From Streptosporangium subroseum (GTDB taxonomy: Bacteria > Actinomycetota > Actinomycetes > Streptosporangiales > Streptosporangiaceae), in the NCBI RefSeq assembly GCF_900188345.1, contig NZ_FZOD01000019.1, positions 1 to 64,000 of the forward strand: a stretch of 64,000 nt of DNA, read 5' to 3'. The notes under the pieces are model-generated. The model was not told the DNA's origin and searched no databases. It worked only from the letters and a program-made list of their open reading frames with translations. Positions 35,270 through 43,136 of the stretch are shown here, one piece after another. A program made the translations under genes and the position numbers. Position 1 is the first letter of the stretch; every line of letters starts with the position of its first letter.

Positions 35270-35566
35270 TTAGTACTTCAGCAGGTTGGCGTCGTCCACC
35301 GACGCGGACCTGCGGGTTCGGAAGATCATCACGATGATGGCAAGGCCGATGACGACCTCGGCCGCGGCCACCACCATCACGAAGAACGCGATGATCTGAC
35401 CGTCCAGATTGCCGTGCTGTCTGGCGAAGGTGACGAACGCCAGGTTGCAGGCGTTGAGCATGAGCTCCACGCACATGAACACCACGATCGCGTTACGCCG
35501 TACCAGCACGCCGACGGCGCCGATCGCGAACAGCAGTGCGGAGAGCACCAGGTAGTGAGTGGTCAC
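35270..35566 (-). CDS. nuoK: NADH-quinone oxidoreductase subunit K
   Basis: 98 aa, three helices. MTTHYLVLSALLFAIGAVGV, then the conserved Glu helix CVELMLNACNLAFVTF and FFVMVVAAAEVVIGLAII. The two membrane-buried Glu residues needed for proton transfer are both present. GTGA overlap with nuoJ. Confidence 0.95.
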   Translation of the reverse strand: MTTHYLVLSALLFAIGAVGVLVRRNAIVVFMCVELMLNACNLAFVTFARQHGNLDGQIIAFFVMVVAAAEVVIGLAIIVMIFRTRRSASVDDANLLKY

Positions 35567-36357
35567 CTGTCGTCCTCCTGCTCAGGCGCTTCCTTCACGA
35601 CGATGTCCTTCTCGATGACCTGCTTGATGAGCGCGGCCTTCTCCGGGTCGGTCGGCCTGACGCCGTCCTCCGTGTCGTGCCGGGCGAGCACTCGGTTGAT
35701 CGACTTGGGCGACACCGTGCCATCGGGCAGCAGGGCCGGCATGTCGATCGCGTTGTGCAGGGCGTAGGTGCCGGGCCCCGGCAGCGGGGACGGCTGCGGG
35801 CCGATGAACCGGGCGCGGGCAAGCTCGCGCTGGGTGGCCTTGGGACGGACCCGCTCACGGTGGGCCAGCACCATCGCGCCGAGCGCGGCGGTGATCAGCA
35901 GCGCGGAGGTGACCTCGAAGGCGAAGACGTATCTGGTGAAGAGCAGCTGGGCCAGCGAGGGCACGTTGCCGCCCGCCTCCTTGACGGCTGCCTCCATGCC
36001 CGTGGGCGCGGCGAAGGTCACGTTGCCGACCCCCAGGGCGAGCAGGACCGCGAAGCCCAGGCCCGCGACGGCCGCCCAGAAGCGCTGGCCCCTGATCGTC
36101 TCGACCAGGGAGTCCGCCGAGTCCACGCCGACGAGCATCAGCACGAACAGGAAGAGCATCATGACCGCGCCGGTGTAGACGATGATCTGCACCGCGGCGA
36201 GGAAGGGAGCGTCCTGGATCGCGTAGAGCACGGCGAGGGACAGCATGACCATGCCCAGCATCAGCGCCGAGTAGACGGCCTTGCGGCTGAACACGAGTCC
36301 GAAGGCTGCGGCCACCGAGAGGACCGCGAGCACCCAGAACGTGATGGTCTCACCCAT
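35563..36357 (-). CDS. nuoJ: NADH-quinone oxidoreductase subunit J
   Basis: 264 aa. Five helices in the first 170 residues (MGETITFWVLAVLSVAAAFG, LAVLYAIQDAPFLAAVQIIV, then YTGAVMMLFLFVLMLVGV), then a long soluble tail typical of actinomycete NuoJ (PGPGTYALHNAIDMPALLPD). The start at 36,357 overlaps the end of nuoI by 8 bp. Confidence 0.94.
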   Translation of the reverse strand: MGETITFWVLAVLSVAAAFGLVFSRKAVYSALMLGMVMLSLAVLYAIQDAPFLAAVQIIVYTGAVMMLFLFVLMLVGVDSADSLVETIRGQRFWAAVAGLGFAVLLALGVGNVTFAAPTGMEAAVKEAGGNVPSLAQLLFTRYVFAFEVTSALLITAALGAMVLAHRERVRPKATQRELARARFIGPQPSPLPGPGTYALHNAIDMPALLPDGTVSPKSINRVLARHDTEDGVRPTDPEKAALIKQVIEKDIVVKEAPEQEDDR

Positions 36358-36865
36358 TGTTCCGTCCCAGCCGGTAGTAGTCCTCTTCGGTCTCGCCGAG
36401 ACGCATGGGGTGCGGCGGGATCTCCATCCCCGGGCCGAGCGGCGACAGCAGCATCTCCTTGGTGTAGATGAGGCTCTCACGGCTCGTGTCGGCGAGCTCG
36501 AACTCGTTCGTCATGGTCAGCGCACGAGTCGGGCATGCCTCGATGCAGAGACCGCACAGGATGCACCGCAGATAGTTGATCTGGTAGGTGCGCCCGTACC
36601 GCTCGCCCGGCGAGAACCGCTCCTCGTCCGTGTTGTCCGCACCCTCCACGAAGATCGCGTCGGCCGGACAGGCCCAGGCGCAGAGCTCACAGCCGATGCA
36701 CTTCTCCAGGCCGTCGGGCCAGCGATTGAGCTGGTGCCGGCCGTGGAAACGCGGAGCCGTGGGCCGCTTCTCCTCGGGGAAGTTGACCGTTTCGACCTTC
36801 TTGAACATGGTGTGGAAGGTCACGCCGAACCCCTTTACGGGGTTCAGCCAATCAGTTAGTCCCAC
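36350..36865 (-). CDS. nuoI: NADH-quinone oxidoreductase subunit I
   Basis: 171 aa peripheral-arm subunit with two [4Fe-4S] clusters: CIGCELCAWACPADAI and CILCGLCIEACPTRAL. These hand electrons toward NuoB. GTG start lies inside the last codons of nuoH (14-bp overlap). Confidence 0.95.
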   Translation of the reverse strand: MGLTDWLNPVKGFGVTFHTMFKKVETVNFPEEKRPTAPRFHGRHQLNRWPDGLEKCIGCELCAWACPADAIFVEGADNTDEERFSPGERYGRTYQINYLRCILCGLCIEACPTRALTMTNEFELADTSRESLIYTKEMLLSPLGPGMEIPPHPMRLGETEEDYYRLGRNNG

Positions 36866-38201
36866 TGGGAACCTCCTTGCGCTCTACCCCGTGGTAGTGC
36901 GGCAGGTCGAGCGGCGGCACAGGGAAGCCACCTGCGGATGGCTCGGCGTCGAGCCGCTCGAACTCGGCCTCGACCAGTTCGGCCTTGGTCTCCTTGCGCT
37001 TCTGCAGGACGCTGTCGAAGCGCCACCAGATTCCGAGGCATGCCAACAGGACGATCGCGGCCAGGATCAGCACGATCGACCTGTCGACGTTCGGGAGCTG
37101 CAGGGCCCTGACGGTGGCGACCAGCAGGATCCACGCGAGGTTGATCGGGATGAGGATCTTCCAGCCGAGCGCCATCAACTGGTCGTAGCGCACTCGCGGC
37201 AGCGAGGCGCGGCACCAGACGAAGAAGGAGAAGACCAGCACCATTTTGATGAAGAACCAGAGCAGCGGCCACCAGCCGGCGTTCGCCCCGTCCCAGATGG
37301 AGATCGGCCACGGCGCCCGCCATCCACCCATGAACAGGGTGATCGACACCGCCGAGACCACAAAGACGTTGACGTACTCGGCGAGCATGATGACCGCGAA
37401 CTTCAGCGAGTTGGAGTATTCGGTCTGGAAACCGCCGACCAGCTCGCCCTCGCCCTCGGGCAGGTCGAAGGGGACCCGGTTGGTCTCGCCCAGCATCGTG
37501 ATGATGTAGATCAGGAAGGACGGGATCAGCAGGATCATGTACCAGGAGGGCATCGGGATCGCGAGGCCGAACGGCCGGAACACCCCGCCCGACGCCTGTG
37601 CGTTGACGATCTCCGAGGTGGACAGCGTCCCCGCGAACAGGAACACGCCCACGAACGACAGGCCCATCGCGATCTCGTAGGAGACCACCTGGGCGCTGGC
37701 CCGCAGACCGCCGAGCATCGAGTACGGGGATCGCGATCCCCAGCCGGCGAGCACGATGCCGTACACGCTGATCGAGGCCATCGCCAGCACCAGCAGCACC
37801 GCGACCGGAAGGTCGGTGAGCTGCAGCGGCGTCTTGACCCCGAACATCGAGACCATCGGGCCCATCGGGATGACGGAGAAGGCGAGGAAGGCGGGGACCG
37901 CGAGGACGACCGGGGCGATGAAGTAGATCACCTTGTCCACGGTCCGCGGCATCAGGTCTTCCTTCAGACCCATCTTGATGCCGTCGGCCACCGACTGGAG
38001 CAGGCCGAACTTGCCCGCCCGGTTGGGGCCGTACCGGTTCTGCATGCGGGAGATGAGCTTGCGCTCGAACCACACGCCGAACAGCACGCCCAGCATCAGG
38101 ACGATGAAGATGACGACGGCCTTGATGATGCTGATCCAGATTGGATCCTTGCCGAAGTCGGCAAGGGTCGGATCGACCGCTAGAAGGGTCCGGGCATTCA
38201 T
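36852..38201 (-). CDS. nuoH: NADH-quinone oxidoreductase subunit H
   Basis: 449 aa, eight helices, forming the quinone-entry chamber. ERKLISRMQNRYGPNRAGKF is the signature of the quinone-facing loop; SPYSMLGGLRASAQVVSYEI and PFDLPEGEGELVGGFQTEYS follow. The soluble C-terminal tail (about 60 aa) is an actinomycete trait. The ATG at 38,201 has GAGGAG upstream, located in the end of nuoG. Confidence 0.95.
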   Translation of the reverse strand: MNARTLLAVDPTLADFGKDPIWISIIKAVVIFIVLMLGVLFGVWFERKLISRMQNRYGPNRAGKFGLLQSVADGIKMGLKEDLMPRTVDKVIYFIAPVVLAVPAFLAFSVIPMGPMVSMFGVKTPLQLTDLPVAVLLVLAMASISVYGIVLAGWGSRSPYSMLGGLRASAQVVSYEIAMGLSFVGVFLFAGTLSTSEIVNAQASGGVFRPFGLAIPMPSWYMILLIPSFLIYIITMLGETNRVPFDLPEGEGELVGGFQTEYSNSLKFAVIMLAEYVNVFVVSAVSITLFMGGWRAPWPISIWDGANAGWWPLLWFFIKMVLVFSFFVWCRASLPRVRYDQLMALGWKILIPINLAWILLVATVRALQLPNVDRSIVLILAAIVLLACLGIWWRFDSVLQKRKETKAELVEAEFERLDAEPSAGGFPVPPLDLPHYHGVERKEVPSGTN

Positions 38202-40708
38202 TACCGCTCCTCGTTCGCTTCGCCGACGGCAGCCGTGCCGGGGGCGCGCTCGGGAAGCACGGTGCTCGCCGCGTCGGGCTCGCTCCCGTAGGCCGTCCCG
38301 ATCTTGACGATGCCACCGGCCGTGGCATGCAGGTCGCGGGTCACCGAACGGCCGGCGGAGTTCGACGGCAGCCACACCACCCGGTCGGGCAGGTCGGCGA
38401 TCCGCACCGGCAGGCTCAGCGAGCCCCGCTCGGTGGTGACGGTGATCTTGTCGCCGTCGGCGACACCCGACTCGGCCGCGGTAGCCGCGGAGAGCAGCGC
38501 CTCGGCCGGGCGGGCGGTGCCCGCCAGGTACGGCTCGCCGTCCTGCATGCGGCCGTCGTCGAGCAGCTGGTGCCAGGTGGCCAGGACGGCCTCCCCCGCC
38601 TGCGGTGCGGCGGCCGGCAGGCCGCCGACACCGGGGGCGGCGGTCCGAGGACCGCGCCACGCGCCGATCGAGGCGAGCTCGCGGCGGGCGGCCGCGGGGT
38701 CGGGAAGGCCGAGGTGCACGTCCATGTGGTCGGCGATCGCGGCGATGACCCGCAGGTCGCTCATGACTCCGGGGACGGGCAGCGCCTCCTCGAAGGTGCG
38801 CCCGCGTCCCTCCCAGTCGACGAACGTGCCGGACTTCTCGGCCACCACGGCGACCGGCAGCACCACGTCGGCGCGGTCGGTGACCGCGCTGGCGCGCTGC
38901 TCCAGGCTCACGATGAACGGGGTGTTCTCCAGGGCCAGCAGTGCGGCCTGCGGCGCCGCCAGGTCGTAGGGGTCGACACCGGCGATGACGAGGGCGTCGA
39001 GCTCCCCGTCCAGCGCCGCCGCCAGCATGGCGGTGGTGTCGCGACCCTCGGCCTTGGGAAGCGAGGAGACGTTCCAGGCCCTGGCCACTTCGGCGCGGGC
39101 GGTCTCGTCGCCGACCGGACGGCCGATCGGCAGCAGGTTCGGCAGCGCTCCGGCCTCGATGGCGCCGCGCTCACCGGCGCGACGCGGGATCCAGGCCAGG
39201 CGGGCTCCGGTCGTGGAGGCGAGCTTCACCAGCGCGGAGAGCGCGCCCGGCACGGTGGCGAGCCGCTCACCGGCCAGGATGACCGCGCCCGGCTGCCTGA
39301 TCGCCTCGGCGGCCACCGGGTCCACGGCGCCCAGGTCGTCCAGGACGGCGGTCTCGGAGCCCGGCACCGCCGGGATCAGCGTGCCGTTCATCTTGCCCAG
39401 TCCGGCGGTGGCGAACGGTGCGACCGAGAAGACCTTCAGGCCCTTCTTCCGCCACGCCTTGCGCAGGCGCAGGAAGACGATCGGCGACTCCTCGTCGGGC
39501 TCGAAGCCCACCAGGAGCACGGCCGGGGCCTTCTCGAGGTCCGCGTAGCGGACCTCGATGCCCTTGCCCGCGACGGAGTGCGCGAGGAACTGCGCCTCCT
39601 CCGCGGAGTGGGGCCGGGACCGGAAGTCGACGTCGTTGGTGCCGAGTGCGATGCGGGCGAACTTGGCGTAGCCGTACGCCTCCTCGACGGTCAGGCGACC
39701 GCCGACGAGCACGCCCGCGCGGCCGCGCGCCGCGGCGAGACCCTTGGCCGCGGCGGCGAACGCCTCGGGCCAGGAGGCCGGGACCAGGCGGCCCTCCTCG
39801 TCACGGACGAGGGGGGTCCGCAGCCGGTCGGGCTGGGTCGTGTAGGCGAAGGCCCAGCGGCCCTTGTCGCAGTTCCACTCCTCGTTGACCTCCGGGTCGT
39901 CCCCGGCCAGACGGCGCGTGACCTTGCCCCGGCGGTGGTCGGTGCGGAGCGAGCAGCCGCTGGCGCAGTGCTCGCACGCGCTGGGCGTGGAGACCAGGTC
40001 GAACGGGCGGGCCTGGAACCGGTAGGCGGCACCGGTCAGCGCGCCCACCGGGCAGATCTGGATGGTGTTGCCCGAGAAGTAGGACTCGAACGGCTCGCCG
40101 TTGGCGGTGGCGACCTGCTCCTTGGCCCCGCGCTCGAAGAAGTCGATGAGCGGGTCTCCGGCGATCTCATCGGAGAAGCGGATGCAGCGGGCGCACTGGA
40201 CGCAGCGCTCGCGGTCCAGCAGCACCTCGGAGGAGAGCGGGACCGGCTTGTCGAAGGTGCGCTTCGTCTCCTCGAACCGGCTCTCGCCCTGGCCGTTGGA
40301 CATGGCCTGGTTCTGCAGCGGGCATTCGCCGCCCTTGTCGCAGACGGGGCAGTCCAGCGGGTGGTTCAGGAGCAGCATCTCCATCACACCGCGCTGCGCC
40401 TTCTCGGCGACCGGGGAGGTGAGCTGGGTCTGCACCACCATGCCCGGGGCGACCTCGATCGCGCAGGAGGGCTGCGGCTTGGGGAACCCGCGGCCGTTGC
40501 CGGCGTCCGGGATGTCCACCAGGCACTGACGGCAGTTGGCCGCCGGCTCCAGCAGCGGATGGTCACAGAACCGGGGAATCTGGATGCCCAGCAGCTCGGC
40601 GGCCCGGATGATGAGCGTGCCCTTGGGGACGCTCACCTGGAAGCCGTCGATGGTGAGGGTGACCAGGTCTACCGGCGTCTGGGCCGGGCTGGTCGCTTGA
40701 ATGGTCAT
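38201..40708 (-). CDS. nuoG: NADH-quinone oxidoreductase subunit G
   Basis: 835 aa. N-terminal ferredoxin-like domain (CDHPLLEPAANCRQCLVDIP), His-Cys cluster region (CPVCDKGGECPLQNQ), two further [4Fe-4S] sites (CVQCARCIRF, CPVGALTGAAY), the additional CEHCASGCSL site, then a molybdopterin oxidoreductase-like domain without cofactor. The Shine-Dalgarno AAGGAGG of this gene lies inside the first unit of a 66-bp repeat, and its ATG overlaps the stop of the repeat-encoded leader ORF. Its C-terminus (PGTAAVGEANEER) resembles the mini-ORF between nuoB and nuoC. Confidence 0.95.
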   Translation of the reverse strand: MTIQATSPAQTPVDLVTLTIDGFQVSVPKGTLIIRAAELLGIQIPRFCDHPLLEPAANCRQCLVDIPDAGNGRGFPKPQPSCAIEVAPGMVVQTQLTSPVAEKAQRGVMEMLLLNHPLDCPVCDKGGECPLQNQAMSNGQGESRFEETKRTFDKPVPLSSEVLLDRERCVQCARCIRFSDEIAGDPLIDFFERGAKEQVATANGEPFESYFSGNTIQICPVGALTGAAYRFQARPFDLVSTPSACEHCASGCSLRTDHRRGKVTRRLAGDDPEVNEEWNCDKGRWAFAYTTQPDRLRTPLVRDEEGRLVPASWPEAFAAAAKGLAAARGRAGVLVGGRLTVEEAYGYAKFARIALGTNDVDFRSRPHSAEEAQFLAHSVAGKGIEVRYADLEKAPAVLLVGFEPDEESPIVFLRLRKAWRKKGLKVFSVAPFATAGLGKMNGTLIPAVPGSETAVLDDLGAVDPVAAEAIRQPGAVILAGERLATVPGALSALVKLASTTGARLAWIPRRAGERGAIEAGALPNLLPIGRPVGDETARAEVARAWNVSSLPKAEGRDTTAMLAAALDGELDALVIAGVDPYDLAAPQAALLALENTPFIVSLEQRASAVTDRADVVLPVAVVAEKSGTFVDWEGRGRTFEEALPVPGVMSDLRVIAAIADHMDVHLGLPDPAAARRELASIGAWRGPRTAAPGVGGLPAAAPQAGEAVLATWHQLLDDGRMQDGEPYLAGTARPAEALLSAATAAESGVADGDKITVTTERGSLSLPVRIADLPDRVVWLPSNSAGRSVTRDLHATAGGIVKIGTAYGSEPDAASTVLPERAPGTAAVGEANEER

Positions 40709-40887
40709 GGTGCCTCCTTCGTCGGCCCCATGACCGAGGTGCTGTGCTGCTTGATTCCCTCGCTGCGCTCGGTCATGGCCTCCTTCGTCGGCCCCATGAC
40801 CGAGGTGCTGTGCTGCTTGATTCCCTCGCTGCGCTCGGTCATGGCCCCCTCCATCGGCCCCATGACCGAAACGGTGCTGTGCTTCAT
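40705..40887 (-). CDS. Repeat-encoded 60-aa leader ORF between nuoF and nuoG
   Basis: Starts ATG at 40,885-40,887 after a GAGGGAACC site 20 bp past the nuoF stop, and ends in a TGA that overlaps the nuoG ATG (ATGA). It is made of a short head (MKHSTVSVMGPMEGA) plus two perfect 22-residue units, MTERSEGIKQHSTSVMGPTK then EA. Each unit begins with its own AAGGAGG-spaced ATG, so ribosomes could start at any of them. Whether the peptide is stable is unknown; the layout suggests at least a coupling role for nuoG. Confidence 0.6.
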   Translation of the reverse strand: MKHSTVSVMGPMEGAMTERSEGIKQHSTSVMGPTKEAMTERSEGIKQHSTSVMGPTKEAP

Positions 40888-40907
40888 GGTTCCCTCGCCG
40901 CAGCCAG
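40712..40907 (-). repeat. 66-bp intercistronic repeat, two perfect units plus one diverged
   Basis: Units at 40,712-40,777 and 40,778-40,843 are identical; 40,844-40,907 is a diverged third. Read on the minus strand each unit runs from a start codon to an AAGGAGG ribosome site. Related, more decayed units occur at 42,195-42,391 between nuoE and nuoF. Confidence 0.92.
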
Positions 40908-42194
40908 TCACTTGTCCCCCCACACCGTGGACGGAGCGTGATCGAACGGGCAGGCGCCGAGCTCGAAGTGCTTGAGGTACTCGTCGCGGAAGTACTTCAC
41001 CGACGAGTGGATGGGGCTGGTGGCACCGTCGCCCAGGGCGCAGAAGGAGCGGCCCAGGATGTTGTCGGCGATGTCGGTGATCGTGGTCAGGTCCTCTTCG
41101 GTGCCCTGACCCTTCTCCAGCCGCTTGAGCACCTGCTTGAGCCAGAAGGTGCCCTCCCGGCAGGGGGTGCACTTGCCGCAGGACTCGTGCGCGTAGAACT
41201 CGGTCCACCGCAGTACGGCGCGGACCACGCAGGTGGTCTCGTCGAAGATCTGCAGGGCCCGGGTGCCGAGCATGGAGCCCTTGGCGCCGACCGACTCGAA
41301 GTCGAGCGGAACGTCCATGTGCTCGTCGGTGAAGATCGGGGTGCTCGATCCGCCGGGGGTCCAGAACTTGAGCCGGTGGCCCTCCCGGATCCCGCCCGAC
41401 ATCTCCAGCAGCTCGCGCAGCGTGATGCCGAGCGGCGCCTCGTACTGGCCGGGCCTGGTCACGTGCCCGCTCAGCGAGAAGATGCCGAAGCCCTTGGACT
41501 TCTCGGTGCCCATCCCCGCGAACCAGTCGGCCCCGTTGGAGATGATCGAGGGAACACTCGCCACGGACTCCACGTTGTTCACGACAGTGGGCGAGGCGTA
41601 GAGCCCCGCCACGGCCGGGAAGGGGGGCTTGAGCCGAGGTTGGCCGCGATAGCCCTCCAGCGAGTCCAGCAGCGCCGTCTCCTCGCCGCAGATGTAGGCG
41701 CCCGCTCCGCTGTGGACCACGAGCTCCAGGTCGAAACCGGAGCCGAAGAGGTCCTTGCCGAGCAGTCCCTTGGCGTAGGCCTCGGCCACGGCCGCCTGCA
41801 GACGTCGCACGACGTGAACGACCTCGCCGCGCACGTAGATGAAGGCGTGGTTGGCGCGGATCGCGTAGGAGGTGATGATGATGCCCTCGACCAGCGAGTG
41901 CGGGTTGGCCATCATCAGCGGGATGTCCTTGCAGGTTCCCGGCTCGGACTCGTCCGCGTTGACCACCAGATAGTGCGGCTTGCCGTCACCCTGGGGGATG
42001 AACCCCCACTTCATGCCGGTGGGGAAGCCCGCGCCGCCTCGGCCGCGCAGTCCGGAGTCCTTGACCGCCTGAATGACGGCGTCGGGGTCCATGCCCAGCG
42101 CTTTCTTGGCCGCCGAGTAGTCGCCGTACCCCTCCAGGGTGAAGGAGTTGGGCTGATCCCAGTTCGCGGTGAGAACCGGGGTAAGAGTGGTCAC
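40908..42194 (-). CDS. nuoF: NADH-quinone oxidoreductase subunit F
   Basis: 428 aa. NADH- and FMN-binding subunit. GLRGRGGAGFPTGMKWGF is the nucleotide motif; ESCGKCTPCREG with a later Cys (RSFCALGDGA) holds the [4Fe-4S] cluster N3. GTG at 42,192-42,194 is the start: GAGGAG lies 5-6 nt upstream and the codon overlaps the stop of an upstream mini-ORF (GTGA). Confidence 0.95.
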   Translation of the reverse strand: MTTLTPVLTANWDQPNSFTLEGYGDYSAAKKALGMDPDAVIQAVKDSGLRGRGGAGFPTGMKWGFIPQGDGKPHYLVVNADESEPGTCKDIPLMMANPHSLVEGIIITSYAIRANHAFIYVRGEVVHVVRRLQAAVAEAYAKGLLGKDLFGSGFDLELVVHSGAGAYICGEETALLDSLEGYRGQPRLKPPFPAVAGLYASPTVVNNVESVASVPSIISNGADWFAGMGTEKSKGFGIFSLSGHVTRPGQYEAPLGITLRELLEMSGGIREGHRLKFWTPGGSSTPIFTDEHMDVPLDFESVGAKGSMLGTRALQIFDETTCVVRAVLRWTEFYAHESCGKCTPCREGTFWLKQVLKRLEKGQGTEEDLTTITDIADNILGRSFCALGDGATSPIHSSVKYFRDEYLKHFELGACPFDHAPSTVWGDK

Positions 42195-42325
42195 TTCGTC
42201 TCCTCGCCTGGCAGCTCGTCGCTCCATGACGAGCCCATGCCGTGCCTGTTGGCTCGCTCGCCGCACTCGCGCACGAGATCCTTCGCCGGACCCCGTCCGC
42301 AGGCCGCGCCTGTTGGCTGGTTCAC
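42191..42325 (-). CDS. 44-aa mini-ORF upstream of nuoF
   Basis: GTG at 42,323-42,325, following an AAGGAGG provided by the preceding mini-ORF, to a TGA overlapping the nuoF GTG. It contains GPAKDLVRECGERANRHG, which echoes the PTKEA...ERSER.N..HS pattern of the repeat peptides. It is exactly fused by 4-bp overlaps at both ends. Expression is inferred from layout only. Confidence 0.5.
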   Translation of the reverse strand: MNQPTGAACGRGPAKDLVRECGERANRHGMGSSWSDELPGEETK

Positions 42326-42393
42326 GAGGCCTCCTTCGTCGGCCTCGTGAACAGGCTGCTGTGTATATTGGCTCGCTCGCTACGCTCACTCAC
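42322..42393 (-). CDS. 23-aa mini-ORF directly after nuoE
   Basis: GTG start overlaps the nuoE stop (GTGA). The peptide VSERSERANIHSSLFTRPTK then EAS parallels the leader unit MTERSEGIKQHSTSVMGPTK then EA, residue for residue in most positions. It ends in TGA overlapping the next mini-ORF start. The underlying 65-bp DNA is a member of the 66-bp repeat family. Confidence 0.5.
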   Translation of the reverse strand: MSERSERANIHSSLFTRPTKEAS

Positions 42394-43136
42394 GATTCCG
42401 GAGCCTTCCACCCGTTGGCCTTGGCGATCTTCAGTCCCTCGAGGGAGGGACCGTTCGCCGAGGGGCCGTCGCCGGCCAGGCCGTCGGGCAGGCCGGACAG
42501 CACCCGCGAGGCCTCCTTGAACGAGCAGAGCTTCTTCGGGCCCCGGGTCGGCGAGATCTCCTTGCCGTCCTTGAGGTCGTCGACGAGCTGCTTGGCCGAG
42601 GCGGGGGTCTGGTTGTCGAAGAACTCCCAGTTGACCATCATCACCGGCGCGAAGTCGCAGGCGGCGTTGCACTCCAGCCGCTCCAGCGAGATCTTCCCGT
42701 CCGGGCTCGTCTCGTTGTGCTCGAGGCCGGTGTGCTCGCTGAGCTCGTCCCAGATCTGGTCGCCGCCCATGACCGCGCACAGGGTGTTGATGCACACGCC
42801 GACGTGATACTGGCCCGCCGGCTTTCGCTTGTACATCGTGTAGAAGGTGGAGACGCCCACGACCTCGGCCTTGCTCAGCCCGAGTATCTCGGCGCAGAAC
42901 TCGTGACCGTCGTCGGAGACGTAGCCGTCCTCGGACTGCACCAGGTGCAGCAGGGGCAGCAGGGCCGACCGCGGCTTGGGATAGCGGCCGATGATCTCCT
43001 TGGCGTCGCGTTCGAGACGCTCTCGGACTTCCGGCGCGTAGCCCTTGTCCATGGTCGCGCTCCCCTCGTCGTTCGCCGCACCGGCGGCTACGTCCGTCTG
43101 CCGGACCGTCGGCTCACCACCCGTGGTCGAGCTCAT
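42390..43136 (-). CDS. nuoE: NADH-quinone oxidoreductase subunit E
   Basis: 248 aa. Thioredoxin-like subunit with the [2Fe-2S] N1a cluster: CINTLCAVMGG and LECNAACDFAPVMMVN supply four Cys. The start at 43,136 overlaps the nuoD stop (ATGA) and has GGGAGG before it. A second plausible start is ATG 43,052 (GGGGAG upstream), which gives the length more usual for the family; the extra 28 residues are low-complexity. Confidence 0.93.
   Translation of the reverse strand: MSSTTGGEPTVRQTDVAAGAANDEGSATMDKGYAPEVRERLERDAKEIIGRYPKPRSALLPLLHLVQSEDGYVSDDGHEFCAEILGLSKAEVVGVSTFYTMYKRKPAGQYHVGVCINTLCAVMGGDQIWDELSEHTGLEHNETSPDGKISLERLECNAACDFAPVMMVNWEFFDNQTPASAKQLVDDLKDGKEISPTRGPKKLCSFKEASRVLSGLPDGLAGDGPSANGPSLEGLKIAKANGWKAPES

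Noticed and set aside
40712..40907. 66-bp units as a CRISPR-like or terminator array
   Set aside because: Units are contiguous with no unique spacers, and they carry start codons and ribosome sites in frame.
38141..40975. 944-codon plus-strand open frame opposite nuoG
   Set aside because: Same shadow effect; composition is unnatural and the minus strand encodes all NuoG cluster motifs.
43052..43136. Using only the shorter nuoE start at 43,052
   Set aside because: Both starts have ribosome sites; the longer one overlaps the nuoD stop by 4 bp like other nuo junctions, so it was kept with the shorter one noted as an alternative.
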